DNA of 64,000 bases from SG8-30 sp964406445. Its GTDB lineage: Bacteria > Pseudomonadota > Gammaproteobacteria > Steroidobacterales > Steroidobacteraceae. Shown piece by piece: positions 32,665 to 41,512 of the stretch. The notes under the pieces were generated by a model. That model saw only the letters and a list, made by a program, of their open reading frames with translations. It was not told the origin of the DNA and made no database searches. Each line of letters begins with the position of its first letter. Within the stretch, counting starts at the first letter, position 1. The DNA lies in the NCBI GenBank assembly GCA_964406445.1, contig CAYORU010000009.1:1-64000 (forward strand), written 5' to 3'. A program made the translations under genes and the position numbers.

Positions 32665-33855
32665 TCACAGCGCCTTCACGAACCTCGCGACCGAGTCGAC
32701 GACGTGCTGTAGCTGGGCCTCCGTGAGCTCCGGATAGATCGGGATGGCCACGGTCTCGGCCGCGGCGCGCGCCGATTCCGGACAGTCCTGCGGCCGGTAG
32801 CCCAGGTTCGCGAAGCACTCCTGCATGTGCAGGGGAACGGGATAGTAGACCTCCGTGCCGACGCCGCACTCGCCGAGGAAGCTGCGCAGCGCGTCGCGTT
32901 GCGGCACGCGAAGCACGTACTGGTTGTAGATGTGTCGTCCGCCCGGCACGGCCACCGGCGTCTTTACCTTGTCGCCAAGCCCCGCGGCGGCGAAGGCGCG
33001 GTCGTAGTAGGCGGCGTTCCGCTGGCGACCCGCGTGCCAGTCCTCGAGATGGCCGAGCTTCACTTCAAGGACGGCGGCCTGGATCTCGTCGAGGCGGAAG
33101 TTCCCGCCCACGACCTTGTGGTAGTACTTCGGCTTGCCGCCATGCACCCGCATGATCCGCATCCGTTCGGCGAGGTCGGGGTCATTGGCGGTGCACAAGC
33201 CTCCGTCACCGAAGGCGCCGAGGTTCTTGCTGGGGAAGAACGAGAAGCAGCCGACGTCGCCGAACGACCCGACGCGGCGGCCCTTGTACTCGGTGCCGAT
33301 CGCCTGCGCGGCGTCCTCGATCACCCGCAAGCCATGGTCCTTGGCCAGGGCCATCAACGGGTCCATGTCCGCCGACTGGCCGTACAAGTGCACGGGCATG
33401 ATGGCCCGGACCCTCCCACCCGTGTCCTTGTTGACGACGGCGCCACCCTCGCGGCGGCAGCGCGCTTCCAGGAACTCGGCGACGCGCTTCGGGCAGAGGT
33501 TGAACGTGACCGGATCGATGTCGAGGAACACCGGGCGAGCCCCGACCCGGGCGATCGTTCCGCCGGTTGCGAAGAAGGTGTAGGGGCTGGTCAGCACTTC
33601 GTCACCCGGGCCGATGTCGAGCGCCATCAGCGCGAGGAGCAGCGCGTCAGTGCCCGAGGACACGCCGATGCCGAACTTGCTCTGCGTGTACTCCGCGATA
33701 CGCGCCTCAAGCGACTTGACCGCCGGGCCGAGGATGAACATCTGCGAGGCCGCGACCTCGATCAGGACGCGATCGATGTCAGCCTTGAGGGCCTCGTACT
33801 GTGGCTTCAGGTCGAGCAGCGGGACGTTGAGCTTGACCGGCGCGGGCGTTGCCAT
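32665..33855 (-). CDS. DegT/DnrJ/EryC1/StrS aminotransferase (WbpE-like), copy 1
   Basis: A 396-residue PLP-dependent sugar aminotransferase. VPLLDLKPQYEALKADID, GVSSGTDALLLALMALDIG and VIEDAAQAIG are family motifs. The PLP lysine is in FFPSKNLGAFGDGG. It would transfer an amino group to the 3-keto sugar made by the dehydrogenase at 20185-21264, ahead of the acetyltransferase at 29.9 kb. A close paralogue lies at 45265-46452 with many long identical stretches. Its 3' end faces the deacetylase operon. Confidence 0.92.
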   Translation of the reverse strand: MATPAPVKLNVPLLDLKPQYEALKADIDRVLIEVAASQMFILGPAVKSLEARIAEYTQSKFGIGVSSGTDALLLALMALDIGPGDEVLTSPYTFFATGGTIARVGARPVFLDIDPVTFNLCPKRVAEFLEARCRREGGAVVNKDTGGRVRAIMPVHLYGQSADMDPLMALAKDHGLRVIEDAAQAIGTEYKGRRVGSFGDVGCFSFFPSKNLGAFGDGGLCTANDPDLAERMRIMRVHGGKPKYYHKVVGGNFRLDEIQAAVLEVKLGHLEDWHAGRQRNAAYYDRAFAAAGLGDKVKTPVAVPGGRHIYNQYVLRVPQRDALRSFLGECGVGTEVYYPVPLHMQECFANLGYRPQDCPESARAAAETVAIPIYPELTEAQLQHVVDSVARFVKAL

Positions 33856-34031
33856 GGGGTATGTCCAGTTGCGGTGAAAGCGAGCAGCCGCATTCTCGGC
33901 CAGCCCGATGCCGGCCGGCGGGGAGCGACCTCACAATTATCGTTCAATGCGCGCTTCCTGGCCCGGCCCCGCGCGCCGCCAGCTTGCGTTGACCCGGCGG
34001 AACCCGCCACCGTACAATCCGCGGCCCGGAC

Positions 34032-34106
34032 GGGCGGTTAGCTCAGCGGTAGAGCACTGCTTTCACACGGCAGGGGTCGCAGGTTCAAGCCCTGCACCGC
34101 CCACCA
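34032..34106 (+). tRNA. tRNA-Val (CAC)
   Basis: A cloverleaf starting GGGCGGTTAGCTCAGCGG, with anticodon stem-loop CTGCTTTCACACGGCAG (anticodon CAC), T-arm GCAGGTTCAAGCCCTGC and an encoded CCA at 34104-34106. It stands alone between the aminotransferase and a small gene of unknown function. Confidence 0.97.
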
Positions 34107-34159
34107 TCCCACTCACCGGGCCGGCCCGCCTGCTTGCCCGAACGGGCGCCGCAGGCACC

Positions 34160-34606
34160 ATGACCGACCAGATCCAGATCACCTCCCGCCTGCCCGCCGC
34201 CCACCGCGCGGCCCTCGAGCAGCTGCTTTTCTTCAACGCCCAGCAGGACTCGATCCGCAGCCGCCTGGAAGAGGTCATCGAGCAGTACGGCGTTCCGCAG
34301 GTCGTCGTCCACGACGAGCTCCTTCGCGTGGAGGTCGGCGACCTCACCGGGGTGCAGGGCTTGTACGCCCTGCGCGCCGATGGCCAACCCGTCGGATGTG
34401 CCCTTTTCTTCCGCGCATCGGAGTCCAGGTTCGTCGTCATCCACCTCGTCGTCGACCCGGACTACGCGGTACGCGGCGCACATGCGGACGCCAACGTGCT
34501 CATGCGGCTGCTCGGCGCGATCCGCCAGTCGGCGCGGCGCACGCGGGGCGTCTGCGGCATCGAGCTTCTCTATCCCGCGGGCCGAAGTCGCACGCTGACG
34601 ATCTGA
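34160..34606 (+). CDS. Protein of unknown function, possibly GNAT-like
   Basis: A 148-residue cytosolic protein without signal or membrane segments. The N-terminal 60 residues are helical (LPAAHRAALEQLLFFNAQQD). The second half (FRASESRFVVIHLVVDPDYAV, then a helix and RGVCGIELLYP) resembles the strand-helix order of an acetyltransferase, but I see no acetyl-CoA loop. I do not recognise the family. It follows tRNA-Val by about 50 bases and converges with the sugar dehydrogenase gene. No strong ribosome site is present. Confidence 0.6.
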   Translation: MTDQIQITSRLPAAHRAALEQLLFFNAQQDSIRSRLEEVIEQYGVPQVVVHDELLRVEVGDLTGVQGLYALRADGQPVGCALFFRASESRFVVIHLVVDPDYAVRGAHADANVLMRLLGAIRQSARRTRGVCGIELLYPAGRSRTLTI

Positions 34607-34636
34607 CGGCGAGTTCGCCTGGCGACGTGGCGGTCA

Positions 34637-36850
34637 TCAGCACCCCGCCAGCTGGTTGACCCACTGGGTCAGCAGCTGCACCCCCTGCGCGTCCACGACG
34701 TGGCTCGACAGCGGCGGCATCCCCGCCGCGTCGCGCCGATTGGTGCGCAGCACCAGCACCGAGCGTGACGCGTCGCCCGGCGCGATGATCCGCGCGTTCG
34801 CGACGCCGAGATCGCCGGCCTGCGGCGCGACGTTGCAGGCGTTGGTGGCGCCGAGCGCGGTCTGCCAGCGCAGGTCCATGGGGCTCGGCGTCGAGCCGCC
34901 GGGCCGGTGGCAGTTGGCGCAGTTGGTGTGCAGGTACGCGCGGGCGCGCGCATCGAGCGTGCCCGCGCTGCCGTAGGGATCGGCCAGCGCCGGCTGCTGC
35001 GCGGCCGGCGGCGACAGGCGTGGCGAGAACACGCCGATGGTGTCGAGCGTCGTGAGCTGGTTGGCCGTGCGGCCGGTCGCGGCATAGAGCAGGTTGCCGT
35101 TCAGCTGCGCGGCCTCGAGACCGAGGCTGCGGCCGGCGCCGGCGGTGTGGCACTGCAGGCATTGCGCCTCGCTGGGGAAGGTCCACTGCTGGCCGGCGAT
35201 GGTCGCGGTCGCGCCGCCGCGCACGCGGGTGGCGGCGGTCTGGCCGTCGTTCCAGCGATAGGTGTAGCCGGCCCACTGCCCGTCGGGATGGCGCATGAAC
35301 AGGCGCGTCTCGACGAGGCGGCTCTGCAGCCGGAAGCTCTTCACCAGCACGGTGCCGTTCGGGAACTCGAAGTCCCCGTCGCTGCCGATGCTCACGGTCG
35401 CGCCGTTCGGCAGCCCGATCCAGCGCTGCTTGTCGGCGCCGTCGGACCAGAACGGCGCGTTCGGCGCGTAGGGAATCAGGCCTGGCGCGGGCTGGCGCAC
35501 GTCGGTCGTGCTGGTGCAGCCGGTCGCGGCGAGGTCGTCGGGCACCGGGTCGGTCGGGCCTCCGCCGGTCTGCACGATCCGGTGCAGCGTGCCGCCGTAG
35601 TGCACGATGTAGAGCTCGCCGTCGGCACCCTCGCCGAAGGACGCGATGCTGAGGCCGGACTGCAGCAGCTCCTCGCGCGCGTTGTTCGGCACCGGGTCCG
35701 CCCGGTAGGCGAAGACGCGCCCGGACACGAAATCGCCGAACACGTAGCGGCCCACGAGCGAGGGAATCGCGCTGCCGCGATAGACGTAGCCACCGGTGAC
35801 CGACGCGCCGAGGCTGCGGCCGTATTCCGCGACCGGGTCGATCAGCGGCTCGCCGCCGGGGCCGGTCGTCGGGCAGTTGCTCGAGGGGTTGTAGCAGAGC
35901 GTGCCTTCGCGGAAGCGCCAGCCGTAGTTGCCGTTGCGCTGAATGCGGTCGATCTCCTCGCGCGCGCCCTGGCCCACGTCGCCGGCCCAGAGGTCGCCGG
36001 TGGCGCGGTCGAAGCTCCAGCGCCAGGGGTTGCGCAGCCCCCAGGCGTAGATCTCCGGGCAGGGCGCGGTGCCGGAGCCGGCGCTGCAACGCGGGTTGGC
36101 GGCGAAGGGGTTGGTCGGGGGGATGCCGTAGGGCGCGGCGCCGTTGACGTCGATGCGCAGCATCGCGCCGAGCAGGTTGGTGGTGGTCTGGGCGTTGTTC
36201 TGCGGGTCGCCGCCGGAGCCTCCGTCGCCGATGCCGATGTAGAGGAAACCGTCCGAACCGAAGGCGATGTGCCCGCCGTTGTGGTTGTCGAACGGTTGCG
36301 GCACAGTGAGCAGCACGTCCTCGGTGGTCGCATTCAGCGTCTGCCCGCCGTCCAGCGACCGAAACCGCGAAATCACCGAGCGCAGGGAGCCGGTGGCGGT
36401 GTAGGAGAGGTACACCCGGCCGTTCGTGGCGAAACCCGGGTCGAAGGCCATGCCGAGCAGGCCCATCTCGCCACCCGAGCGCACGCGGTCGCGGATGTCC
36501 ACGAAGACGCTGGCGGTCGAGGCGCCCTGGCTGTTGGCGAAGGTCATCACCCGCCCCGCCTGCTCGACCACGAACCAGCGCGAGGCATCGCCCGGCGCCT
36601 GCAGCAGCGCCACGGGGCTCGAGAACGACAGCGACGGGAAGACGCGCTGCAGGCCGAGCGAGGCGGTGCCAGTCGGCCGGTCGGGCGCGATGCAGGTGGC
36701 GTTCGAGGGCCGGGCGTCGAGGCCGGAGCTCGGGGGCGGAGGTGGGGGTGGGGGTGGCGGCGGCGGGACCGTGCCTCCACCGCCCCCGCCCCCGCCGCAG
36801 CCGACCAGGGCGAGCAGGACGATGGCGGCGAACGCTCTGCGCTGAGTCAT
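34637..36850 (-). CDS. PQQ-dependent sugar dehydrogenase lipoprotein fused to a cytochrome c-like domain
   Basis: A 737-residue exported protein. The lipobox LLALVGC is followed by poly-Gly and poly-Pro spacers. Residues about 70-430 form a six-bladed glucose/sorbosone dehydrogenase propeller (HNGGHIAFGSDGFLYIGIGD, EIYAWGLRNPWRWSFD). The C-terminal 300 residues have two haem c sites, CLQCH and CANCH, with extra Cys at each end. It would oxidise aldose sugars in the periplasm and pass electrons to the attached haems. GAGGGA lies 5 bases before ATG 36850. The gene is divergent from the next secreted protein. Confidence 0.87.
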   Translation of the reverse strand: MTQRRAFAAIVLLALVGCGGGGGGGGTVPPPPPPPPPPPPSSGLDARPSNATCIAPDRPTGTASLGLQRVFPSLSFSSPVALLQAPGDASRWFVVEQAGRVMTFANSQGASTASVFVDIRDRVRSGGEMGLLGMAFDPGFATNGRVYLSYTATGSLRSVISRFRSLDGGQTLNATTEDVLLTVPQPFDNHNGGHIAFGSDGFLYIGIGDGGSGGDPQNNAQTTTNLLGAMLRIDVNGAAPYGIPPTNPFAANPRCSAGSGTAPCPEIYAWGLRNPWRWSFDRATGDLWAGDVGQGAREEIDRIQRNGNYGWRFREGTLCYNPSSNCPTTGPGGEPLIDPVAEYGRSLGASVTGGYVYRGSAIPSLVGRYVFGDFVSGRVFAYRADPVPNNAREELLQSGLSIASFGEGADGELYIVHYGGTLHRIVQTGGGPTDPVPDDLAATGCTSTTDVRQPAPGLIPYAPNAPFWSDGADKQRWIGLPNGATVSIGSDGDFEFPNGTVLVKSFRLQSRLVETRLFMRHPDGQWAGYTYRWNDGQTAATRVRGGATATIAGQQWTFPSEAQCLQCHTAGAGRSLGLEAAQLNGNLLYAATGRTANQLTTLDTIGVFSPRLSPPAAQQPALADPYGSAGTLDARARAYLHTNCANCHRPGGSTPSPMDLRWQTALGATNACNVAPQAGDLGVANARIIAPGDASRSVLVLRTNRRDAAGMPPLSSHVVDAQGVQLLTQWVNQLAGC

Positions 36851-36963
36851 GGCGGTCCCTCGATGACTGCTCCCGAGTATGCTTCGGCCGGGCCACGGGG
36901 GCCAACGGCGCCGTCGCACACCGGCGACGCGCTCGCCGCCCTCCGCCCAGGAGGCCTGCGCAC

Positions 36964-37872
36964 ATGATCATCGCGCGACACGTCCGGCTGGCCACGGCCT
37001 GCCTCGCTGGCACGCTCGTCCTTGCCCCGGCGGCCGACGCCAGCCTGCTCGACCGCCTCACCGTCGCCCAGACCCACCGGCTCGAGGCAGGCCAGTTCTA
37101 CCGCCAGCTGCGCAAGGCGCCGCCGGTCGCGGGCCAGCGGGCCGGCGTGCTGCCGGTCGCGATCGATCGCGAGCTCGCGGCCTCGTTCGACTACGGCGAC
37201 CGGGCAGCTGCCCTGCAGCCGATCGTGGACTTCGCGCAGGCGCGCCTCGCCGCGGCCGAGGGGCTGCGCGTGCTCGACGCGGCCGGGCTGCCGGCCGACG
37301 GCGCGCCGCGGGTCTACGTGGGCAGCGCGGCCGGCGACCTCGCGCCGCCGGACGCGGAGCAGCAGGCGTCGCCGGGCGACGTGTTCCCGCCCATGGTGCT
37401 GCACGCCGAGCGCCCCTCGGCCTCCTGGGCGGAGGCCGCAAGCGCGCTGATGGCGCGCGAGGGGCTCACGCACCTCGTCGTCGTGCGGGTGTCGGTCAGC
37501 CAGTATCCGAAGGGCCGGCGCGGCGTCTTCGCCAAGCGCCTGCTGCTCGGCACGGGCTACGAGGTGCCGGTGAAGTTCCTCACCGCCGAGGACAAGCTCA
37601 TGCAGGTGCTGCAGGTGACGGGCCTCGTCGTCGACGCCGAGGGCCGCGTGCTGCGCGCCGGCGCCGAGGGCGTGCTCGGTCGCGACACGCCGTTCAAGTT
37701 CCAGGTGTTCGACGTCGAGAAGCTGCTCGACGACGAGGCGCTGCAGGCGGCGCTTGCGACCGAGCGCCGCGAGGACCTGCCGGGCGAGCCGCTGGCGCTC
37801 GAGGTCGCGATCGACAATCTCCTCGCCCAGCTGCTGCAGGACGCGGCCCGCGCCCGCCAGCCGCTGCCCTGA
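36964..37872 (+). CDS. Secreted protein of unknown function
   Basis: A 302-residue protein with a signal peptide (RLATACLAGTLVLAPAADA). The mature part is Ala/Arg/Leu-rich, with alternating helices and a central strand region (LTHLVVVRVSVSQYPKG, KFLTAEDKLMQVLQVTGLVV). It contains no Cys or familiar motif. A near-perfect ribosome site, AGGAGG, lies 9 bases before the ATG. The gene is divergent from the sugar dehydrogenase and convergent with the RES toxin. I cannot name a family. Confidence 0.7.
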   Translation: MIIARHVRLATACLAGTLVLAPAADASLLDRLTVAQTHRLEAGQFYRQLRKAPPVAGQRAGVLPVAIDRELAASFDYGDRAAALQPIVDFAQARLAAAEGLRVLDAAGLPADGAPRVYVGSAAGDLAPPDAEQQASPGDVFPPMVLHAERPSASWAEAASALMAREGLTHLVVVRVSVSQYPKGRRGVFAKRLLLGTGYEVPVKFLTAEDKLMQVLQVTGLVVDAEGRVLRAGAEGVLGRDTPFKFQVFDVEKLLDDEALQAALATERREDLPGEPLALEVAIDNLLAQLLQDAARARQPLP

Positions 37873-37892
37873 CTGAGGGGCCGTGAGCCGTC

Positions 37893-38348
37893 TCAGAACA
37901 GCCGCGCGTCGAAGGCGTAGGGCTCGCGCGCGACGACGCGCACGCGCTCGATGCCGGCGGCAGCCGGGTTGATCAGCACGTTGCCGTCGCTGCGGCTGTG
38001 GATCGAGGGCACCCGCAGCGCCAGTGGCTGGCCCGCGGCGAGCCAGGCGTCGCCGAACTGCTGCGACGCTTTCGTGACCGGCACGGCCTGCCACCCCTTC
38101 GGCAAGCGGCGCACGGGCGCGAGCTCGACGAGCTCGTCCGGCAGCTCGATCGTGTGCATGGTGTACGGCGCCTTCGGCGCCAGGCGGCCGAGGTGGACCC
38201 GAAGCTCGAGCACCGCCAGCGCCTCACTGGTCGCCGTGTAGACGATCCGCCGCCCGGCACCGTGCCAGCGTCCGTCGGCGAGGAGACCGCCCTCGCCCGC
38301 GAGCACGGCGGGCGAGTAGACCGTCTTGCAGAGGCGGTAGACGCGCAA
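37893..38348 (-). CDS. RES-domain toxin (NAD+ phosphorylase type)
   Basis: A 151-residue RES-fold toxin. The hallmark residues are present: RVYRLCKTVYSP, GGLLADGRWHGAG (Arg), IVYTATSEALAVLELRVHL (Tyr, Ser, Glu), and NVLINPAAAG near the end. RES toxins degrade NAD+ and are neutralised by the Xre/DUF2384 antitoxin, here encoded 13 bases upstream. It begins with TTG and lacks its own ribosome site, so translation probably depends on the antitoxin gene. The length is normal for the family. Confidence 0.9.
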   Translation of the reverse strand: MRVYRLCKTVYSPAVLAGEGGLLADGRWHGAGRRIVYTATSEALAVLELRVHLGRLAPKAPYTMHTIELPDELVELAPVRRLPKGWQAVPVTKASQQFGDAWLAAGQPLALRVPSIHSRSDGNVLINPAAAGIERVRVVAREPYAFDARLF

Positions 38349-38361
38349 GGCGCGCTGGCGC

Positions 38362-38799
38362 TCAGGCGAGCAGGCCGTGCTCGATGCGCTTCAGGACGGC
38401 GCTGACCTGCTGGCGCCCGAGTTCCGAGGCCATCAGTTCGCGCGGCACCTTGTCGCCGAGGGCGAACTGCGGCGCGGCGAGCCACTCGAGCGCCGTGGCG
38501 GAATCCCCGAACACGCGCTCGGCCTCGGCATAGATCGCCGCGAGCGCGTAGAGTCGCTCGCTCAGGTCGGCCGGCAGGGGGCCCGAAGCCTGGCCCTTGA
38601 GCCGCGTCAGCGTGCGCGCGCCGACCCTGAGCAGCCCCGCGAGGTCGGCATCCGCGAGCCCGGCGCGGCGCTTGAAGCGCGTCAGCGCGCTCTTCGGCAG
38701 GCCCGCCTCGAGCGCCTCGACGAGGCGTACGGGATCGTCCTCGGCGAGCGGCAGGCCGAGCAGGCGGGTCGCGGATTGCCTGGCGACGGAAGTAGCCAT
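38362..38799 (-). CDS. Xre/MbcA/ParS-type antitoxin (DUF2384)
   Basis: A 145-residue antitoxin. The middle part (FKRRAGLADADLAGLLRVGARTL) is an Xre-like DNA-binding region. The C-terminus, VFGDSATALEWLAAPQFALG then LGRQQVSAVLKRIEHGLLA, is the toxin-binding DUF2384 domain. It should bind and block the RES toxin and repress its own promoter. No Shine-Dalgarno sequence precedes ATG 38799; an inverted repeat occupies that place, so the mRNA may be leaderless. Confidence 0.9.
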   Translation of the reverse strand: MATSVARQSATRLLGLPLAEDDPVRLVEALEAGLPKSALTRFKRRAGLADADLAGLLRVGARTLTRLKGQASGPLPADLSERLYALAAIYAEAERVFGDSATALEWLAAPQFALGDKVPRELMASELGRQQVSAVLKRIEHGLLA

Positions 38800-38800
38800 A

Positions 38801-38820
38801 TGGCGATACGATAATCGCCA
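38801..38820. promoter_or_regulatory. Inverted repeat upstream of the RES/Xre module (likely operator)
   Basis: TGGCGAT and ATCGCCA flank a 6-base spacer (ACGATA), ending one base before the antitoxin start codon. A related half, TGGCGCTATCGC, follows at 38823-38834. This is the expected place for autorepression by the antitoxin. Confidence 0.6.
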
Positions 38821-38928
38821 GCTGGCGCTATCGCAACCCGCCCTGCCCGCGTTTCGGTCCCACGCGGCGACGGTGGCCCCGGCCGTCCCCGCCGCGAGGG
38901 CAGCGGGGACGGCCGCGGGCGGCCCGGT

Positions 38929-40422
38929 TCAATCCTCCAGTTCCGCTTCCGTCGCGCGAAACGTCGTGCCGTCCCAGCTGCCGCGCACCTTGACCAGCCG
39001 GTTCGGGGCCAGCTGGAAGAACTGCTGGGCGGTGATCGTGTCGTCGTCGTCTTCGCGGAACTCGGTCGAGCCGTCGGTCGCGACCGGCACGCCGATCAGC
39101 CGCAGCCCGGGCGAGGCGACGTCCGTCGCGCGGCCCTGCAGCTCGCGCTCCGAGTCGAGGTCCTCGCGCTCGAGAAGCACGGCGCGCATCGTGCCTGCCG
39201 CCGCCTCCTCGAAGCCGCGCACCTCGAGGTAGTCGCCGATGCGCAGGTCGGAGAAGCGGAACGGCCGCAGTTCGGCGGCGGAGTCGTCCTCGAGCGTGGT
39301 CTTGGCATCCACCAGCACGCGAGCGCTGAATACCGTCACGCTGCCGGCGCCGGCGTCGATCGACTCGATCGTGCCGAGCATGCGCGCGGTGCTGTCGGGC
39401 TCGATCTCGATCTCGCGCGCGACCAGCGTGCGGCTGGCGTCGAAGGTGCCCTCGACCTCGACCTTGAGGTTGAGCCGCAGGTCGGCGGCCGCGCCGCGCT
39501 CGAAGGTCGTCGAGGCGTTGGTCGTCACGCGCAAGCCGCCGACGTCGAAGTCCGTCGCGGACACGAAGCGCGTGATGATGCCCTCGACCTGCCCGCGATC
39601 GCCATTCACGACGTTCGGGTTGCAGGACTCGATCTCGACGCGGGTCGCCGTGAGCACGCCGCTGGCGAAGGCGTTGCCCTTGACCTCGACGCAGGCGCCA
39701 TTCGCGACCGTGCCGTCGTCGACCTGCGCGCCGGCGAAGTCCACCACCGTGCCGCGGACGTTGAACCGGGTGCCGGCAAGGCTGGACACGACCCCGAACA
39801 GCTCGAACGCCTGGCCGGCCGGCCTCGGCTCGATGCGCGTCGCGACGATCTCGCCCGCCGCGTCCGGAAAGCCGCTCACCTCGACGATGTCGCCGACCGA
39901 GATCCCGGCGAGGGACGGGGTCGCGAAGCGGTTGTCGAAGACCGTCGTCGCGCTGACCCGGACCACCTGACCCATCACGCCGAGCGTCCCGGCCACGACG
40001 TCGACGGACGTCACGGGACCTTCCACGGCGTCGTTGTAGTCGATCGTATCGGCCGTGCCGGTCGCGCCGTCGCTGTTGTAGCGGCCCTTCACGACGAGCA
40101 CCTGCCCGACCCGCAGGTCGGACTCGAGGCCAGGGCTGTCGTCGATGCGGATCTGCGCGGTGGCCGTGTCGAAGCGCACGCCGTTGACGATCACCGAGCC
40201 GAAGCCGGTGACCGGCCCGACCGCGATGCCTACACCGTCGATGCCCTGGATGGGCGGGTTCGTGCCCCCGCCTCCCGGCGGCGGGTTCGACCCTCCGCCG
40301 CCGCCCCCACCCGCCGGCGGTGGGCTCGACCCTCCGCCGCCGCCCCCGCCGCAACCGGCAAGCAAGGCGAGCACTCCGGCCATCGCCACGCCGGCCAACC
40401 AGCTGGTCGTCGTCCCTTTCAT
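38929..40422 (-). CDS. DUF5666 repeat lipoprotein A
   Basis: A 497-residue exported lipoprotein. The lipobox VLALLAGC is followed by Gly- and Pro-rich spacers (GGGGGGG, PPPAGGGG) up to about residue 65. The rest is about five to six DUF5666 units, small beta-barrel domains recognisable by VTGFGSVIVNGVRFDTATAQ, VGQVLVVKGRY and the recurring V-E-V-x-G and F-V-S-A-T-D-F-D-V phrases. The function is unknown; a polymer- or ligand-binding role is only a guess. Its ATG overlaps the stop of the DUF6502 gene (ATGA). A paralogue lies at 41513-42985. Confidence 0.85.
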   Translation of the reverse strand: MKGTTTSWLAGVAMAGVLALLAGCGGGGGGGSSPPPAGGGGGGGSNPPPGGGGTNPPIQGIDGVGIAVGPVTGFGSVIVNGVRFDTATAQIRIDDSPGLESDLRVGQVLVVKGRYNSDGATGTADTIDYNDAVEGPVTSVDVVAGTLGVMGQVVRVSATTVFDNRFATPSLAGISVGDIVEVSGFPDAAGEIVATRIEPRPAGQAFELFGVVSSLAGTRFNVRGTVVDFAGAQVDDGTVANGACVEVKGNAFASGVLTATRVEIESCNPNVVNGDRGQVEGIITRFVSATDFDVGGLRVTTNASTTFERGAAADLRLNLKVEVEGTFDASRTLVAREIEIEPDSTARMLGTIESIDAGAGSVTVFSARVLVDAKTTLEDDSAAELRPFRFSDLRIGDYLEVRGFEEAAAGTMRAVLLEREDLDSERELQGRATDVASPGLRLIGVPVATDGSTEFREDDDDTITAQQFFQLAPNRLVKVRGSWDGTTFRATEAELED

Positions 40423-41252
40423 GACCGCTTACCTCTCCTCGGTTCATCCTGTATCTGGTAGAGACCGGCGCCCACGCGGATGAGCGAGCGCTCGGGCGCG
40501 CCGTCAGGCGCCTCGTTCTGCGTGAGCCAGTCGTCGATCCGCTCCAGGAACGCCTGACCCTCGCGCTCCAGGAATGCGTGAAACCTCGGCACCTGCCGCT
40601 GCTCGATGCGCGGGTTGAAGGCGCGCCGCGCGAACCGCGCCGGCGTGCCGGCCGGCCGCAGCAGGTCGTGGACGACCGTCGCGGCATGGTCCTGGACGAG
40701 CCGCGCGCCGATGGCGACCTTCTCGGCGTCGAACTGCACCGGGATGTAGTTGCGCATCGCCGCGCGCAGCCGCCCCCGCCCCGCGCCCGCCACCACCGCG
40801 CCGACGGCGCGCAGCTCCTTGAGCAGGGCGCTCGACGGCAGGTCGCCGCCGTAGCGCGCGCACAGGCGCTCGAAGGAAGGAACGTCGCCGGACGGCATCA
40901 GTTCTAGCGGCTGGCCGGTCGCGTCGAGGTACTCGGGATCCTGGTGCCAGCCGGCCAGCACGCGGGTCGCGGCGCCCGACCACGCCGGCACCGCCTGCTC
41001 CCCGGCCGCTGCGATCGCCTCGCGCTGGCGCGCCACCTCGTGGCGGTTGATGCCGGTGAGGATGGCGACCCGCGAGACGTTGGTCGGCCTGCCGCGCAGG
41101 CCGAACTCGTCGGTGGCGACCTCGACGAACGAGGTCTTCGCCACCTCCGCGAACTCCTTCCACGTGATGCCGCTCTTGAGCAGCAGGCGCACGATCGGCC
41201 GCAGCAGGACGCGGCAGGCAGCGAGCACGTGGCGTTTCGGTTCTATGTCCAT
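40419..41252 (-). CDS. DUF6502 family protein, probable DNA-binding regulator
   Basis: A 277-residue cytosolic protein. The N-terminal 90 residues (LRPIVRLLLKSGITWKEFAE, then RPTNVSRVAILTGINRHEVA) read like two helix-turn-helix or winged-helix units. The C-terminal half is a helical domain that may bind a ligand or form dimers. The family is not characterised experimentally as far as I know. It is co-transcribed with DUF5666 lipoprotein A. A palindromic site at its start codon is repeated upstream of lipoprotein B, which supports a role as their regulator. No Shine-Dalgarno sequence is seen before ATG 41252; GTG 41228 is an alternative start. Confidence 0.8.
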   Translation of the reverse strand: MDIEPKRHVLAACRVLLRPIVRLLLKSGITWKEFAEVAKTSFVEVATDEFGLRGRPTNVSRVAILTGINRHEVARQREAIAAAGEQAVPAWSGAATRVLAGWHQDPEYLDATGQPLELMPSGDVPSFERLCARYGGDLPSSALLKELRAVGAVVAGAGRGRLRAAMRNYIPVQFDAEKVAIGARLVQDHAATVVHDLLRPAGTPARFARRAFNPRIEQRQVPRFHAFLEREGQAFLERIDDWLTQNEAPDGAPERSLIRVGAGLYQIQDEPRRGKRS

Positions 41253-41279
41253 ATATGGTTACTGGAAAACCAATCATGG
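41249..41279. promoter_or_regulatory. Palindromic operator, site 1 (DUF6502 gene)
   Basis: CCATATATGGTT-N7-AACCAATCATGG, an imperfect palindrome (9 of 12 arm positions), overlaps the DUF6502 start codon. It is identical at 26 of 31 positions to site 2 at 43077-43107, including the arm and spacer lengths, which points to one shared DNA-binding protein. Confidence 0.7.
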
Positions 41280-41353
41280 ACTCCAATGACAGAAGACACA
41301 AGTCACGCTCGCGGCCCGGCAAGCGCCGCACGCGATCCCGGACCCGCCGCGCC

Positions 41354-41390
41354 CGACAAGAAAGGAGCGGGAGGCCCGAAGGCCCCCCGC
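41354..41390 (-). terminator. Possible terminator of the DUF5666 lipoprotein B gene
   Basis: GCGGGAGGCC-CGAA-GGCCCCCCGC (9 of 10 pairs) is followed on the minus strand by CTCCTTTCTTGTC. It lies about 120 bases after the stop at 41513. The T run is weak. Confidence 0.4.
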
Positions 41391-41512
41391 CCCAAGCGGA
41401 CCGGGAGGTCCGGGGTTCATGACTGCCTACGGATTCGCCGCGCACTTGGCATCGACGATCGCCTGGAGCTCCAGCGGCGGGAGCGCGACGGGCGGAGGCG
41501 TCACTGACAGCG

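Noticed and set aside
41276..41422. Plus-strand Arg-rich frame starting at 41276
   Set aside because: Its start lies inside the palindromic operator, the product is low-complexity Arg/Pro and there is no ribosome site.
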